A DNA stretch of 64,000 nt from Hymenobacter sp. YC55 (GTDB lineage Bacteria; Bacteroidota; Bacteroidia; Cytophagales; Hymenobacteraceae), in contig NZ_JARNTX010000007.1 in NCBI RefSeq assembly GCF_029433095.1, positions 124,001 through 188,000 on the forward strand, read 5' to 3'. The translations under genes were made by a program, and so were the position numbers. The notes below the pieces were generated by a model, which saw nothing but the letters and a program-made list of their open reading frames with translations, did not search any database and was not told the DNA's origin. Below are positions 1 to 8,235 of this stretch, in pieces. Positions within the stretch are counted from its first letter, which is position 1; each line of letters begins with the position of its first letter.

Positions 1-852
1 CATCTTTCCCTCTTGCTGGTGGGCTTGTTCGGGAACCAACAGATCACAACTTAAGTGAGGCCGTTTGTAGTTATACAAAAAGACCGCTTGCGCAAGCACC
101 ACGCGCGCTTGGGCGAAGGAGTACACCGAGTGATGGGCTAAATACTCATTCTTGATGATTCCATTGACCCGCTCCGCAATCGCGTTCGCCAGTGGATCAC
201 CCGTTTCGGTCATGCTGATCTGGACAGCAAACGAGTTTAACAAGCCAATGTAGTCGGCACAGCAATAGTGAAGCCCTCGGTCAGAATGATGAAGCAACGA
301 CTTGCCAATCTGCGGGTTGATACGCTCTAGCGCCATTTGTAGAGCGGCTTTTGAATGGACGGCCTGTAAACTTTCGGCTACCTCATAGCCCATAATCCGT
401 TTGGAATAAGCGTCGGTCAGCAAGGAAATATACAGGCACCCGTAGTGGGTGAACCAATACGTTATATCCGCCACCCACAATTGGTTAGGTCTGTTGACCA
501 CCAATTCCTTCGTTAAGTTGGGATACTTCCTGAACCAGTGGTTAGAGAAAGTGGTAGTCACCCGCCGTCGTCTCCTTCTAATTAACAGACCCTTCGCGGC
601 CAATAACTCAAACAGGGCATCCCGTCCCATCTTGATGTCTTTCCGAGCCATCTCCTCTTTGAGCAACTCGTGCAACTTCCGCCCGCCCATTTTAGGATGA
701 TCCTGGCGCAGTTTTTTGACCCACTCCATCACCTCGGATTCGCTATCGATTTGGCCGGCTTGCCGCTGCCAATACTGGTAATAAGCCTGTCGAGAAAAAC
801 CAAGCCATCCTTCCAACTGCCGCATAGGCAGCTTCGGATAATTCAGGAGCAT
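1..852 (-). CDS. IS3-family transposase OrfB (DDE catalytic part), C-terminus cut by window edge
   Basis: This is the catalytic subunit of an IS3 transposase, which joins IS ends to target DNA. It has no start of its own in the strict sense and is probably made as an OrfAB fusion by -1 slippage at the A7G run near 880-886. Reading that frame on the minus strand gives a continuous protein. The three acidic residues of the rve/DDE core are visible: D in WVADITYW, D in HHSDRGLHYC and E in NAIAERVNG. The usual late motif YNYKRPH lies close to the window edge. The first in-frame ATG is at 852. The reading frame is open to position 1, so the end is not seen. The catalytic residues are intact, so the element may still be active. 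Confidence 0.85.
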   Translation of the reverse strand, partial: MLLNYPKLPMRQLEGWLGFSRQAYYQYWQRQAGQIDSESEVMEWVKKLRQDHPKMGGRKLHELLKEEMARKDIKMGRDALFELLAAKGLLIRRRRRRVTTTFSNHWFRKYPNLTKELVVNRPNQLWVADITYWFTHYGCLYISLLTDAYSKRIMGYEVAESLQAVHSKAALQMALERINPQIGKSLLHHSDRGLHYCCADYIGLLNSFAVQISMTETGDPLANAIAERVNGIIKNEYLAHHSVYSFAQARVVLAQAVFLYNYKRPHLSCDLLVPEQAHQQEGKM

Positions 853-1265
853 GAATTGAATGGCTTGGTAGCGGACTTTTTTTCAATGGCAACGCCTAGC
901 TCCTGTTCGGCTACTTTAACGACGGTTTCATAATACAGAGCTCGGACTTGCGCCACTTGCAGTTCTTGTTCAAGCGCCTGCACCCGGGCCTGTAGTTCAC
1001 GGGCTTGCGCATTCTCCTGCGAGTAGAAATCAGGGGTTGCAGTTTGCTTTCGGATGGGCAGCAGTTGGGGTTGTTCAGCTACCGTTTGTCGGCTTCGTTC
1101 CGCTTCTTGTTCTACTTTATTCACCCAATTCCGTACCGTCTTGCGCGTGACATTGAACTGAACAGCGGCTTGATCCAGGTTGAGCTTGCCCAGGTGAATT
1201 TGTTGCACCATTTGGCACATGGTGAGTTCATGCTGTTGCATGGGGGATTGACTGAGTTGATCCAT
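843..1265 (-). CDS. IS3-family transposase OrfA (helix-turn-helix protein)
   Basis: A 140-residue DNA-binding subunit that recognises the IS ends. The N-terminal half carries a helix-turn-helix (QAAVQFNVTRKTVRNWVNK, about residues 33-52). The C-terminal half is a leucine-rich coiled coil (RELQARVQALEQELQ), typical of IS3 OrfA. The 3' end overlaps the OrfB frame. A run of seven A followed by G (minus strand, about 880-886) is a classic -1 slippage site for producing OrfAB. The start at 1265 leaves about 40 bp to the IS end, the usual spacing. Confidence 0.85.
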   Translation of the reverse strand: MDQLSQSPMQQHELTMCQMVQQIHLGKLNLDQAAVQFNVTRKTVRNWVNKVEQEAERSRQTVAEQPQLLPIRKQTATPDFYSQENAQARELQARVQALEQELQVAQVRALYYETVVKVAEQELGVAIEKKSATKPFNSCS

Positions 1266-1306
1266 AAGTTAACCAGTTTGTGGTCAACTTTTTCCAGGAC
1301 AAGTCA

Positions 1307-1627
1307 TAACCTTGCGAAAACCGCCTCCGGTTAATCCTTATCGGACTATTTGCCACGTGGTGCAGCGAGGGCACATGCGCTCGGGGCTGCTTGCCAGCAC
1401 CCGCTTGGGGGTACGCATGCTGCTATCCTTGCAGGGCACCCTGGACCAGGACAGTCGCTGCGCGGGCCGACTATTGATGGGTAATGCCGCCGCTGGGCGT
1501 AGCGCTCTTACTGGCGGAATGGAATAAAGCGTGTTAGGGAGGAGTTAGGCACTTTTTCTATCTTGGGCCCTCGCCCTGGTCGGAAACGAACGGGTTCTTC
1601 CTCGCTTCTTGCGGCTCTTGCCTGTTC
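1307..1627. other. Gap without a convincing gene
   Basis: About 320 bp between the IS end and the next gene. One short plus-strand frame (1312-1527) is arginine- and glycine-rich with no recognisable motif and looks like chance. No promoter box, tRNA or terminator could be picked out. Confidence 0.5.
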
Positions 1628-2044
1628 ATGAACTTGTTTACCTTACCGGATGCCGACGGGAGTTGGTGCACCCTCTTCTACGATGAAACCGAGCGCTGGC
1701 TGCGCGCCCGTTGGGGCGGCTACGTGGACCCGCTCGAAGCCATGCGCGGGGCCCAGGCGTACCTGGCCACGGCTGGCCCGCTGCACTGCCCCTACCTGCT
1801 CAACGACAACGTGGCCTTACGCGGCCCCTGGTTTGATTCCGTCGACTGGTTACAGCAGGCCTGGCTGCCCCACGCGCTACGCCTGGGCTTGCGCTACATT
1901 GCCCACGTCGTGCAGGCCGACACGCGGGTGGATGTATTGACCCTGACCTTTCCCGAGCCTGTGGTGGGGCAGCTCGAACTGCAATTGTTTCACACGGTGG
2001 CCGAAGCCGAGGACTGGCTGCGCACCTGCCAGCAACGCACGTAG
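1628..2044 (+). CDS. Small STAS/SpoIIAA-like protein, paralog 1
   Basis: A 138-residue soluble protein with no signal peptide. Its pattern is an N-terminal strand (WCTLFYDETERWLRARW), an amphipathic helix, a central strand with the LLNDN motif, a helix ending HALRLGLRY, and a C-terminal strand-helix (LQLFHTVAEAEDWLRT). The LF...AEAEDWL ending is what is commonly seen in SpoIIAA/STAS-like proteins of Bacteroidota. It shares this layout with the genes at 2142, 6035 and 11181. It is closest to 6035, where LNSN and WLPH-like blocks recur. Such proteins are often regulatory, but no ligand or partner can be read from the sequence, so function is unknown. Confidence 0.75.
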   Translation: MNLFTLPDADGSWCTLFYDETERWLRARWGGYVDPLEAMRGAQAYLATAGPLHCPYLLNDNVALRGPWFDSVDWLQQAWLPHALRLGLRYIAHVVQADTRVDVLTLTFPEPVVGQLELQLFHTVAEAEDWLRTCQQRT

Positions 2045-2141
2045 TCTCACCACGGGCAGGTGCGCAGCGGGCTTGACAAGGTAGTCAGCTAGTGGACTAG
2101 GAGCATGTGTTACTAGGACGGTGAATTAATTGATGCGCGCT

Positions 2142-2552
2142 TCAGGGCTGAGCCACAAGCCAAGCGGCGGCTTCGGCTTCGTTCTCGAAGAGACGATAGC
2201 GCAAGGCCCCATGGGCTTCGTCCCACACGCGGACAAAGGAGCGATGCGCAGCCGTATCGAGGGCCGCTAATACGGCGCCAACCGTGGGACCCAGCGTGAA
2301 GTGCCGGGCCTGCCAGTAGTCGAGAATCAGGGCCCGCTCGGCTTCCGTGAACGGCGTGAGCTGGCGCTGGTCGCTCAGGAACTTGAGCCAGCGACGGTGC
2401 TGCAGCAGCCGCCCCGTGTGCACTAGAAAATCGTGCACGTCCGCTAGTGTCCGGTGACCGGCTTGGTAGCGCAGCAGCGCGTACCCATCGGGGTGGGCAA
2501 AGATACGCCCCATCGGATTGTCGAAATAGAGAACCGGTAAAGGCACGGACAT
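2142..2552 (-). CDS. Small STAS/SpoIIAA-like protein, paralog 2
   Basis: A 136-residue protein convergent with the gene at 1628. Key blocks are VLYFDNPMGRIFAHPDGYAL at the N-terminus, FLSDQRQLTPFTEAE in the middle and RLFENEAEAAAWL at the C-terminus. The gene at 11181 has the same blocks (VYFENPVGRLSEHAHGYAI, VFSDQRALAPFTEQE, HIFDDEVAAGAWL), so the two form a distinct subfamily. The SDQR-x3-PFTE block is the most conserved feature and would be the place to look for a functional site. No signal peptide or membrane segment. Function unknown. Confidence 0.75.
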   Translation of the reverse strand: MSVPLPVLYFDNPMGRIFAHPDGYALLRYQAGHRTLADVHDFLVHTGRLLQHRRWLKFLSDQRQLTPFTEAERALILDYWQARHFTLGPTVGAVLAALDTAAHRSFVRVWDEAHGALRYRLFENEAEAAAWLVAQP

Positions 2553-2587
2553 AGGATCCCAAAAGTAGACAGCCTGGACGGAAGCGC

Positions 2588-3550
2588 GTGAAAACGAAAA
2601 TATATTTTCCTAAAATTGCATTTTTATTTTTTAAGTACAATATTAGCGGTATAGTTAAATTATACCCAACGTATTGCTTGTTAGCTCCTTCTTTCTCGTC
2701 TCCTTCAGCACCTGTTAGTCTTGATACGCCAGCGGTTGCCGCCGAAGCGGCGGCCAACCAGACGCTGCTGCGTCGCCACCACGTGCGCGTGCTGGGAGAA
2801 GGTAAGCCCGCCATGGTGCTCTGCAACGGGTTTGGCTGCAGCCAGCAAATCTGGCGCCATATGATTCCCACCCTAGCGGCACGCTATCAACTCATTCTCT
2901 TCGATTACGTGGGGAGTGGGGAGTCTGACTTGAGTGCCTACGATGAGCGCAAGTACGCCACGCTGGCAGGTTATGCCCAAGACGTCGTCGACATCTGTCA
3001 GGCTCTGCAGCTACATGACGCCGTCATAGTCGGCCACTCAGTGGGAGCCATGATTGGATTGTTGGCTGCCACCCAGGCTCCCCGTTACTTCACTAAACTC
3101 GTCTTGATCGCGCCCTCTCCCTACTACTTGAATGAGCCCGACTACTATGGGGGCTTCGAGGTGGACGATGTGCACCAGTTGCTGGCCCTGATGGACGAAG
3201 ACTACCACAGCTGGACCAACCTGTTTGCCAGTCTGCTGATGGGGCCGGCCAACCCAGCCTCCCTGGGGGAGGAACTAGCCACCTATTTTTGCCAAACCGA
3301 TTCGGCTATTGCCCAGCAGTTTGCCCGGGTGGTGTTTCTCTCCGACAATCGGCCCGATCTGGCGCGGCTACGCCAGCCCGCGCTGGTGCTGCAGTGTCAA
3401 CAGGACGTAGCCGCCCCGGCCGAAGTGGGCGCTTATCTAGCCCGGCATCTACCCGTGGCCACGCTGGTCACCCTGAACGCCACAGGCCACTGCCCCCACC
3501 TGAGCGCGCCGCTGGAAACCTTGCGCGCGATGGAAGCCTTTCTGGCGTAA
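2588..3550 (+). CDS. RsbQ-like alpha/beta hydrolase
   Basis: An alpha/beta-hydrolase fold protein of up to 320 residues. The core starts near RRHHVRVLGEG and contains the oxyanion-side motif CNGFGCSQQIW, the nucleophile elbow GHSVGAMIG (Ser), the acid in CQQDVAAPAEV (Asp) and the base in NATGHCPHLS (His). The block SGESDLSAYDERKYATLAGY is typical of RsbQ, the hydrolase that works with a PAS phosphatase in the Bacillus energy-stress pathway, and of the related karrikin/strigolactone receptors. No RsbP-like partner is adjacent. The start is uncertain: GTG at 2588 gives an odd lysine/aromatic leader in AT-rich DNA, and no ATG is available until inside the domain, so a GTG or TTG start between 2588 and about 2750 is likely. 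Confidence 0.8.
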   Translation: MKTKIYFPKIAFLFFKYNISGIVKLYPTYCLLAPSFSSPSAPVSLDTPAVAAEAAANQTLLRRHHVRVLGEGKPAMVLCNGFGCSQQIWRHMIPTLAARYQLILFDYVGSGESDLSAYDERKYATLAGYAQDVVDICQALQLHDAVIVGHSVGAMIGLLAATQAPRYFTKLVLIAPSPYYLNEPDYYGGFEVDDVHQLLALMDEDYHSWTNLFASLLMGPANPASLGEELATYFCQTDSAIAQQFARVVFLSDNRPDLARLRQPALVLQCQQDVAAPAEVGAYLARHLPVATLVTLNATGHCPHLSAPLETLRAMEAFLA

Positions 3551-3941
3551 GGCCGTAGTAGAACGGCGTCAGCTACCCTGTAGCGGCGTGGAGGTTGCTT
3601 GCACTGCGCAGTGCCCGGCTTACGAGTAGCTAAAGGCTTGCAGCAGGGGCAGCAGGTACAAATCGGTAAGGGGAGGTGAAGCTGCCCGGGCAGATGCTGG
3701 TGGCCTGTTACGGGCGAGAGCTGCCAGGTGAAGGCGGTCAGGAGCGAGCTCGTACGGGCCATGCGCCAGTTGCCTTACTGCAGAGAGGAGGAAGCCAAGA
3801 CGGCTCGCCCTCATTTGTCACCGTGGAAGAAGACGTAGTGCGTCGCGAAAGCAGACCCTGTCTGTCGTGAAGCGCACGTAATGCTTGTCTAGCTAACCGA
3901 CTTGAGTGGGAGCGTGAAGTGTGTTGCTTGTTAGTAGAAAA

Positions 3942-3962
3942 GCCTGACTGAAGCAGTCAGGC
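3942..3962 (+). terminator. Hairpin, terminator-like
   Basis: A perfect 9-bp stem GCCTGACTG / CAGTCAGGC with a 3-nt loop. No T-run follows, so it is only weakly terminator-like. It lies about 390 bp after the hydrolase gene. Confidence 0.4.
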
Positions 3963-4205
3963 CTTAAAGCAGATTTTGCACTTTAATTAATGGCTAAGCC
4001 ATTGTATTCTTTCAAAACAGTTTCTGTAATTGAGAGAATGCACGAATTTAAGTAGCTTGGCTGACAGTACAATACGCTATTTCAAAGAAAAGGACTAGCT
4101 TTCCTCTGCTGTCGCCTCCTTGTTGGCGCAAGAAAGTGGTACCGGAATCCTCACGTTCGCCAGGCTGAAACGGATGGTGCGGCTGGTAGAGAAACGTAGT
4201 ACCTA

Positions 4206-4243
4206 ACTAGTCGCCCCACTTTTCTTTCGGCGGGGCGACTAGT
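4206..4243 (-). terminator. Terminator-like hairpin after the gene at 4253
   Basis: A perfect 12-bp stem ACTAGTCGCCCC / GGGGCGACTAGT with a 14-nt loop, 9 bp beyond the stop of the minus-strand gene ending at 4253. Position and stem strength fit a terminator for that gene, although a T-run is missing. Confidence 0.6.
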
Positions 4244-4252
4244 TCGCTCTTG

Positions 4253-4591
4253 TTAGGCGTTGTTGCGGTTTCGGCGCTGCGCCGCGTCGTCTACTAAGGC
4301 GGCTTCGATGGTCGCCCTAAGAGAAGTGTGCAAGAACTGCCAGGTGCGGAGCGCGACCTCGCCGGGGGCCGCTAAGGCCAGGGCCTGTTGTTCGAGCAAG
4401 TTCAGGTTTTGCAGCAGGGCGTAGCGCTGCGCGGGTGAGACACTAACCGGATACAGCTGGTGCAAGACCGTAATGGTAGAAGCGAGCAGTTGCCGCAGCT
4501 CTTGTCGATCGAGAGCGGAATAGACCGTGGTGCGTTGCGTGAGCAGGCGCGCAAGCGTGTGGCGTAAGTGAGCAAGCAGGATAGAAGGCAA
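4253..4591 (-). CDS. Small helical protein, 112 aa, paralog of the gene at 9978
   Basis: The conserved part starts at LLAHLRHTLARL and ends near RATIEAALVDDA. It aligns over its length with the 111-residue protein at 9978-10313 (LRHTLARL against LRQTLARL; LLEQQALALAAPGEV against LLEQQAQALARPGKV; LHTSLRATIEAAL against LHTYLTATLEATL). The start chosen is TTG at 4591, which matches the partner's N-terminus. A longer frame continues upstream to 4735, but that part is a hydrophobic, cysteine-rich stretch in AT-rich DNA and is probably not translated. The protein is predicted all-helical and cytoplasmic. No known domain recognised. Confidence 0.65.
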   Translation of the reverse strand: MPSILLAHLRHTLARLLTQRTTVYSALDRQELRQLLASTITVLHQLYPVSVSPAQRYALLQNLNLLEQQALALAAPGEVALRTWQFLHTSLRATIEAALVDDAAQRRNRNNA

Positions 4592-5020
4592 AGCGGGCGG
4601 TAGAGTAAGGGGAAAAAGCGCAAAACACGCACAGTAGGAAAGGACGCAACCCAACTTAAATATCTGAATAAAAATAATACAAGTAGATATAAACTCAAGC
4701 CTGCTACTAAAAGCAATTAAGTTACTTTCCCACACTGGGACATTTTTGTGTTATATTCTAAATATGGTCCAGTTTATTTGCATAATATAAAGAATGTTTC
4801 GTCGTGATGTTATAACTATTTTGTTGTCCTATGCTTTATTTTGACAAGTAATTCTCGTTGTTAGACGGGTTTTAGACCACGTTCAGCGATCGGAAAGATA
4901 CACTGCAGAATTATAATTAAAGTTATAATATATAAATTAAGTACAATTATTTAAGAGTGATTTCTTTATCTTTACTCTTGTTCTCCAGTACCTACCACAC
5001 CACTTGCTCTCTTTATTTTT
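4592..5020. promoter_or_regulatory. AT-rich divergent intergenic region
   Basis: About 430 bp between divergent genes (4253 minus, 5021 plus). It is much more AT-rich than its surroundings and probably carries promoters for both. Several TATTTTG-like stretches occur, but none is an exact TANNTTTG -7 box, so no promoter is assigned. Confidence 0.4.
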
Positions 5021-5722
5021 ATGAAACTCAGTGCTCATCCCTTTCATCCCGTTACCGGCGACCTGCTCCCCTCCTACCGCGACGCGTACCTGCGCGGCGA
5101 CCTGACCAGCCAGAACACCGCTGCGGTCGACGCCTACCTCAAAGCCAACAGCCAGCACGGCGACGCCACGCTCCGGCGCTACTACGAACTCAACCAGGCC
5201 GGCCACCAGGTGCAGGCCCTCGGCTGGGTGGCTCGCCAGTTCGAGCTCATCCGCACCGAGCCTCAGCGCTTCCGCCGCCGCGCCACCTCCCTGGTCGCTG
5301 GCAGTGCTCTGCTCGGCGGCGCCGTGTTCGCCGGCACCTCCCTGCCCACCAACGAGCAAGCCACCTCCACCGTGACCGTGACCGAGCTGCCCGCCGAGCT
5401 GCTGGCCTCTACTGAGAGCAGCGCCAGCACCAGTGCCGCCTCGACCCTGCGCCTGAGCAGCGTGCGCGGCCGCATCCTCGACGAGAACGGGAAGCCCCTG
5501 GTCGGGGCCACCGTCATCGACAAAGTCAGTGGCCGGGGCGTGAGCACCGATGCGGCCGGCAACTACGTGTTGCTCGTGCCCGCCGCCCAGACGCCGGTGT
5601 TGCAGTACGGCTATGCTGGCTACAGCGAAGAGGAGGTGCAGCTCACCAGCCGCGGCACCCACAACGTGACGCTGCTGCCCCGCGAAACCAAAACCAAAAA
5701 GCACCATTGGTGGCAGTTCTAG
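5021..5722 (+). CDS. Membrane-anchored protein with carboxypeptidase-regulatory-like domain
   Basis: 233 residues in three parts. Residues 1-85 are soluble and helical (DAYLRGDLTSQNTAAVDAYL...), resembling the cytosolic part of anti-sigma factors but without a zinc-binding HxxxCxxC. Residues 87-105 form one membrane helix (TSLVAGSALLGGAVFAG). After a Ser/Thr-rich linker, residues 150-225 form a CarboxypepD_reg-like beta-sandwich (VRGRILDENGKPLVGATV, then VSTDAAGNYVL). The C-terminus is basic and aromatic (KKHHWWQF). The topology, cytosolic helical domain then TM then periplasmic sandwich, fits an anti-sigma or envelope-sensing protein, but no sigma factor gene is adjacent. A strong hairpin terminator follows at 5911. 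Confidence 0.75.
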   Translation: MKLSAHPFHPVTGDLLPSYRDAYLRGDLTSQNTAAVDAYLKANSQHGDATLRRYYELNQAGHQVQALGWVARQFELIRTEPQRFRRRATSLVAGSALLGGAVFAGTSLPTNEQATSTVTVTELPAELLASTESSASTSAASTLRLSSVRGRILDENGKPLVGATVIDKVSGRGVSTDAAGNYVLLVPAAQTPVLQYGYAGYSEEEVQLTSRGTHNVTLLPRETKTKKHHWWQF

Positions 5723-6034
5723 CCGCGGCCAGTTGGCCATTCAGGACATTCTGCTCGCCTTGCCCAAGCAGTTGCACGTGCTCAAGCTCTCATTGAAAGG
5801 CGAAACGTTTATTTATCTAGCGGTTCATTCGTAATCCCAACGTGGCGATGGCGCGTCGGCTCTTAAAGGCGCCTACGGCGGAGCTGATCTAGAGTGGCCA
5901 GTTGTACGCAAAGCCCGCTGGCCATACCAGCGGGCTTACTTTATGCAGAAAGGCCCGGGTAGGACCCGGCCAGCAGCCAAACGGCCTCCCTTCCAGGTCC
6001 AAGGTCTGCCCACCCGCTCTTTTATGCCCCCTCT
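5723..6034. other. Gap with possible gene remnant
   Basis: About 310 bp. Between about 5740 and 5830 one plus frame reads QLAIQDILLALPKQLHVLKL without a start codon and then stops. It could be the tail of a lost gene but was not recognised. The rest holds the terminator at 5911. Confidence 0.35.
5911..5937 (+). terminator. Hairpin terminator
   Basis: A perfect 11-bp stem AAGCCCGCTGG / CCAGCGGGCTT with a 5-nt loop, followed by AC then TTTA. It lies between the genes ending at 5722 and starting at 6035, and most likely ends transcription from the former. Confidence 0.65.
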
Positions 6035-6577
6035 ATGCGTTTGCCTCTCTTAGGTCGAACCCCTTGCCTTTCAATCTACTACGATGCCCAAAACGAGTGG
6101 CTGTTTCTGGATTGGGAAGGCGATCTGACGTTGTCGGACGTCCAACACGCGTGCCTGGCCCTCGCCGACTGCTTCCTGCCCCGCCCCTACGCCCGGGTGC
6201 TCAACAGTAATGCGCAGGTAACGGGCATGAGCTGGAGCGTGGCAGCCTGGCTGGCCGGGAAGTTTTTGCCCCACTTGCCTTTGGCCGGAGTCGAACAGCT
6301 GGCATGGGTGTGCTCGCCCACCATGCGCGGGCGCAACGTGGTGCACACGCTCATCAACTGGTTGCCGGGGTCCATCCTCTATAGCTTCGACGACTTGGAA
6401 GATGCTGTTACGTGGCTCCAGCACCTGCGACCGAACCGCCCCCCGAAAACCACGCCGGCCCGGTCGGCGGCCACTCAGGCTCAGCTCGAGCAGGAACTGC
6501 ACCGTTTACGCGAGAAAACAGCTTGCTCCCGGCGAGAACCTGCTTGCCGCAGGCGGCACGAGCAAGTGACGGGCTAG
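6035..6577 (+). CDS. STAS/SpoIIAA-like protein with charged tail, paralog 3
   Basis: 180 residues. The first ~135 follow the layout of the 1628 gene: SIYYDAQNEWLFLDWEGDL at the start, ARVLNSNAQVTGMSWSV with the LNSN block in the middle, then FLPHLPLAGVEQLAWV and LYSFDDLEDAVTWLQHL at the end. Unlike its paralogs it has an extra ~45-residue basic, glutamine- and arginine-rich tail (QAQLEQELHRLREK), probably a short coiled coil. The tail could also be read-through past a lost stop codon, since its last 20 residues are Arg/Cys-rich. Function unknown. Confidence 0.7.
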   Translation: MRLPLLGRTPCLSIYYDAQNEWLFLDWEGDLTLSDVQHACLALADCFLPRPYARVLNSNAQVTGMSWSVAAWLAGKFLPHLPLAGVEQLAWVCSPTMRGRNVVHTLINWLPGSILYSFDDLEDAVTWLQHLRPNRPPKTTPARSAATQAQLEQELHRLREKTACSRREPACRRRHEQVTG

Positions 6578-7127
6578 GACCAGAAGGCGAAGCACTGGTT
6601 CGCTTTCCCGCAATTCCTGCTCGTAGGCGCCAGGAGCGGCGCGTTGCCGCGCGGGCAGGGTCACTTTTTCCGCTCTTTTCGTTCGCTGCTCTGCCGGCCA
6701 AGTTCAGCGGGCGGGTGGGGTACGCCCTCGGCCGGCAAGGGGAAGGGGACCGCGCCTGCCCAACCAGAACGAAGTTAGATGTGCCGGTCTGCGCCGTGCT
6801 CCGAGAGCAGAGGCCCGCAAGTACTGCCCTTAACGGGCCTTGGTTCTGTGCACTTTTCATTCGGTTTGCCGTAAAGCTATATAAGGCCTTCCTTGTAAGG
6901 CAGGCCCCGGCTGGAGAAAGCCTGCCTTTTTGGGTGACCCGCGGCGAGTGGCTTGCCTGCGCGGGGGGGTACGCGCATCTTGACTACCGCCGCGCCGACC
7001 CGAACGCCCTGGGCTGCGCGGTCTAGCTACCTTACGTGCCGGGGTAGATGACCGGGACCTGGCGGAACCGGCTGGGTCGCACCGGCGCCCACCGCAGGCC
7101 GACACCGGCCACCGGTATATACTGGCC
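6578..7127. other. GC-rich gap (about 550 bp)
   Basis: No supported gene. Long frames here are shadows of GC-rich DNA, rich in Arg/Pro/Ala. It holds one good terminator at 6897-6931. Confidence 0.5.
6897..6931 (+). terminator. Rho-independent terminator
   Basis: Stem AAGGCAGGC / GCCTGCCTT with a 14-nt loop, running directly into a T-run. It is the best plus-strand terminator in this part and probably serves the 6035 gene about 320 bp upstream. Confidence 0.7.
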
Positions 7128-8162
7128 TTACCAATCGGCTTGCCGCATATAATCGGGCTGCAACAAGCGGATACCTTGCGGGAGAACTTCTAGTAGACCA
7201 TCTCGCCGAAACTCACTCAAGGTGCGACTCAACGATTCTGGGGCGATGCCGACCAAGGCGGCTAAATCTTCGCGCGACACGCGAATTACAGAAGCCGCCG
7301 CCTCCCCTCCCCCTTGGTGGTGCAGCACTAACAGGGCATTCGCGACGCGGCGCCGCAGGGACTGGTAGGCCATATCCAGCAACTGCTGCTCGCGGGCGCT
7401 TTTACGACCGGCGAGCAAGCGAACGAATTGCTGGCTTACCTCGGGCAAGCGCGCCAGGTGGAGAAAGTCCGCCGCCGGGACGTAGAACAGCACACAGTCC
7501 TCCACGGCGACGGCTGATTCCTGGTAGCACGCCTGTTCCAGTAAGGCCTTGTAGCCGAAGAATTCCCCGGGCTGGTAGAAGCTGGTAATTAGCTCTTTGC
7601 CAAAGGAAGTGGTCTTCGTCGCTTTAATCCGGCCCGATTCGATAAAATACAACCGTTTCGGAATTTCTCCCTCCCGGTACACACTGTGCCGACGAGCCAC
7701 GAGGTGCGGCGTCTGATCCGTGACCAGCGAAGATAAGGATTCCGCTACCGACGTTCCCTCGGGTCCGGGGGCTGTCTGCTCGGCCGGCAGCAGGGAAAAG
7801 CGGGTGAGACGCCCCGCGATGGCCCGCAGGAGTTCGCCCGCGACGAAGGGCAGGGAAAGATAATCATCTGCGCCGGCTTCCATGGCCCGACGCATGTCGG
7901 TCCAAGTCGCCGTAGGACCCAGGACAATAAAAGGAATAGCGGCCAGCGAAGCCGTGCACCGAAACAACTGCAAGACGCCATAGCCATCGACGTCGGCCAA
8001 TTCCACCGCGCATACCACCAAATCCGGTGGGCGGTGCTTGGCCGATTCCACGCCCTGATATCCCGCCCTGAATGAGACCACCTCGTACCCCGCTAAGCCC
8101 AATAAGGAAGCGATAGCGCGGCGCGGCTCCTCTTGGGAGTGCAGTAAGAGAAGTTGTTTCAC
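7128..8162 (-). CDS. Crp/Fnr-family regulator fused to a degenerate receiver domain
   Basis: 344 residues from the GTG at 8162. Residues 1-120 are a CheY-like receiver of the type often fused to Crp domains in Bacteroidota. The acidic pair after strand 1 is replaced (LLLLHSQEE), the phospho-acceptor Asp is Ala (PDLVVCAVELADVDGYGVL), and the conserved Lys is Leu (DDYLSLPF), so it should not be phosphorylated. Residues 140-255 are a cyclic-nucleotide-binding-like domain (FIESGRIKATK, YQPGEFFGYKALL). The last 80 residues are a winged helix with the Crp recognition region VSREDLAALVGIAPESLSRTL. A longer frame goes up to 8288, but GTG 8162 matches the usual family N-terminus (MKQ-LLL). Two FNR-like palindromes lie 74-108 bp upstream and suggest autoregulation. 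Confidence 0.85.
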   Translation of the reverse strand: MKQLLLLHSQEEPRRAIASLLGLAGYEVVSFRAGYQGVESAKHRPPDLVVCAVELADVDGYGVLQLFRCTASLAAIPFIVLGPTATWTDMRRAMEAGADDYLSLPFVAGELLRAIAGRLTRFSLLPAEQTAPGPEGTSVAESLSSLVTDQTPHLVARRHSVYREGEIPKRLYFIESGRIKATKTTSFGKELITSFYQPGEFFGYKALLEQACYQESAVAVEDCVLFYVPAADFLHLARLPEVSQQFVRLLAGRKSAREQQLLDMAYQSLRRRVANALLVLHHQGGGEAAASVIRVSREDLAALVGIAPESLSRTLSEFRRDGLLEVLPQGIRLLQPDYMRQADW

Positions 8163-8235
8163 CTTAAACGAAGAGAGGAGGTATGTGCCACAGCAGACAA
8201 TTTTTAGTCGTCCCTGCAAACGAAGATAAGGCAAG

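Larger units (their letters stand above)
1..1306 (-). mobile_element. IS3-family insertion sequence, left part outside window
   Basis: The element is read on the minus strand. It has an orfA/orfB pair with a -1 frameshift signal, and its right end is at about 1306, where the minus-strand sequence TGACTTGTCCTGGAAAAAG begins. That end resembles the terminal repeats of the complete IS at 12304-13724 (TGTCTTGTCC then GTTGAC), so the two elements are relatives, although their proteins are clearly different. The other end and any target duplication lie outside the window. Confidence 0.85.
3551..4252. other. Long intergenic gap (about 700 bp)
   Basis: No supported gene. Short frames on both strands here are arginine/proline-rich shadows without motifs. 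The only structure visible is two hairpins (3942-3962 and 4206-4243), listed separately. Confidence 0.5.

Noticed and set aside
3620..3870. Short frames on both strands in the 3.55-4.25 kb gap
   Set aside because: No motif, Arg/Pro-rich, no start context or neighbour relation. Treated as chance.
4937..5740. 267-residue open frame on the minus strand opposite the CarboxypepD_reg gene
   Set aside because: Composition is Gly/Ala/Val/His low complexity, as expected for the antisense of a GC-rich gene. The plus strand has clear domains.
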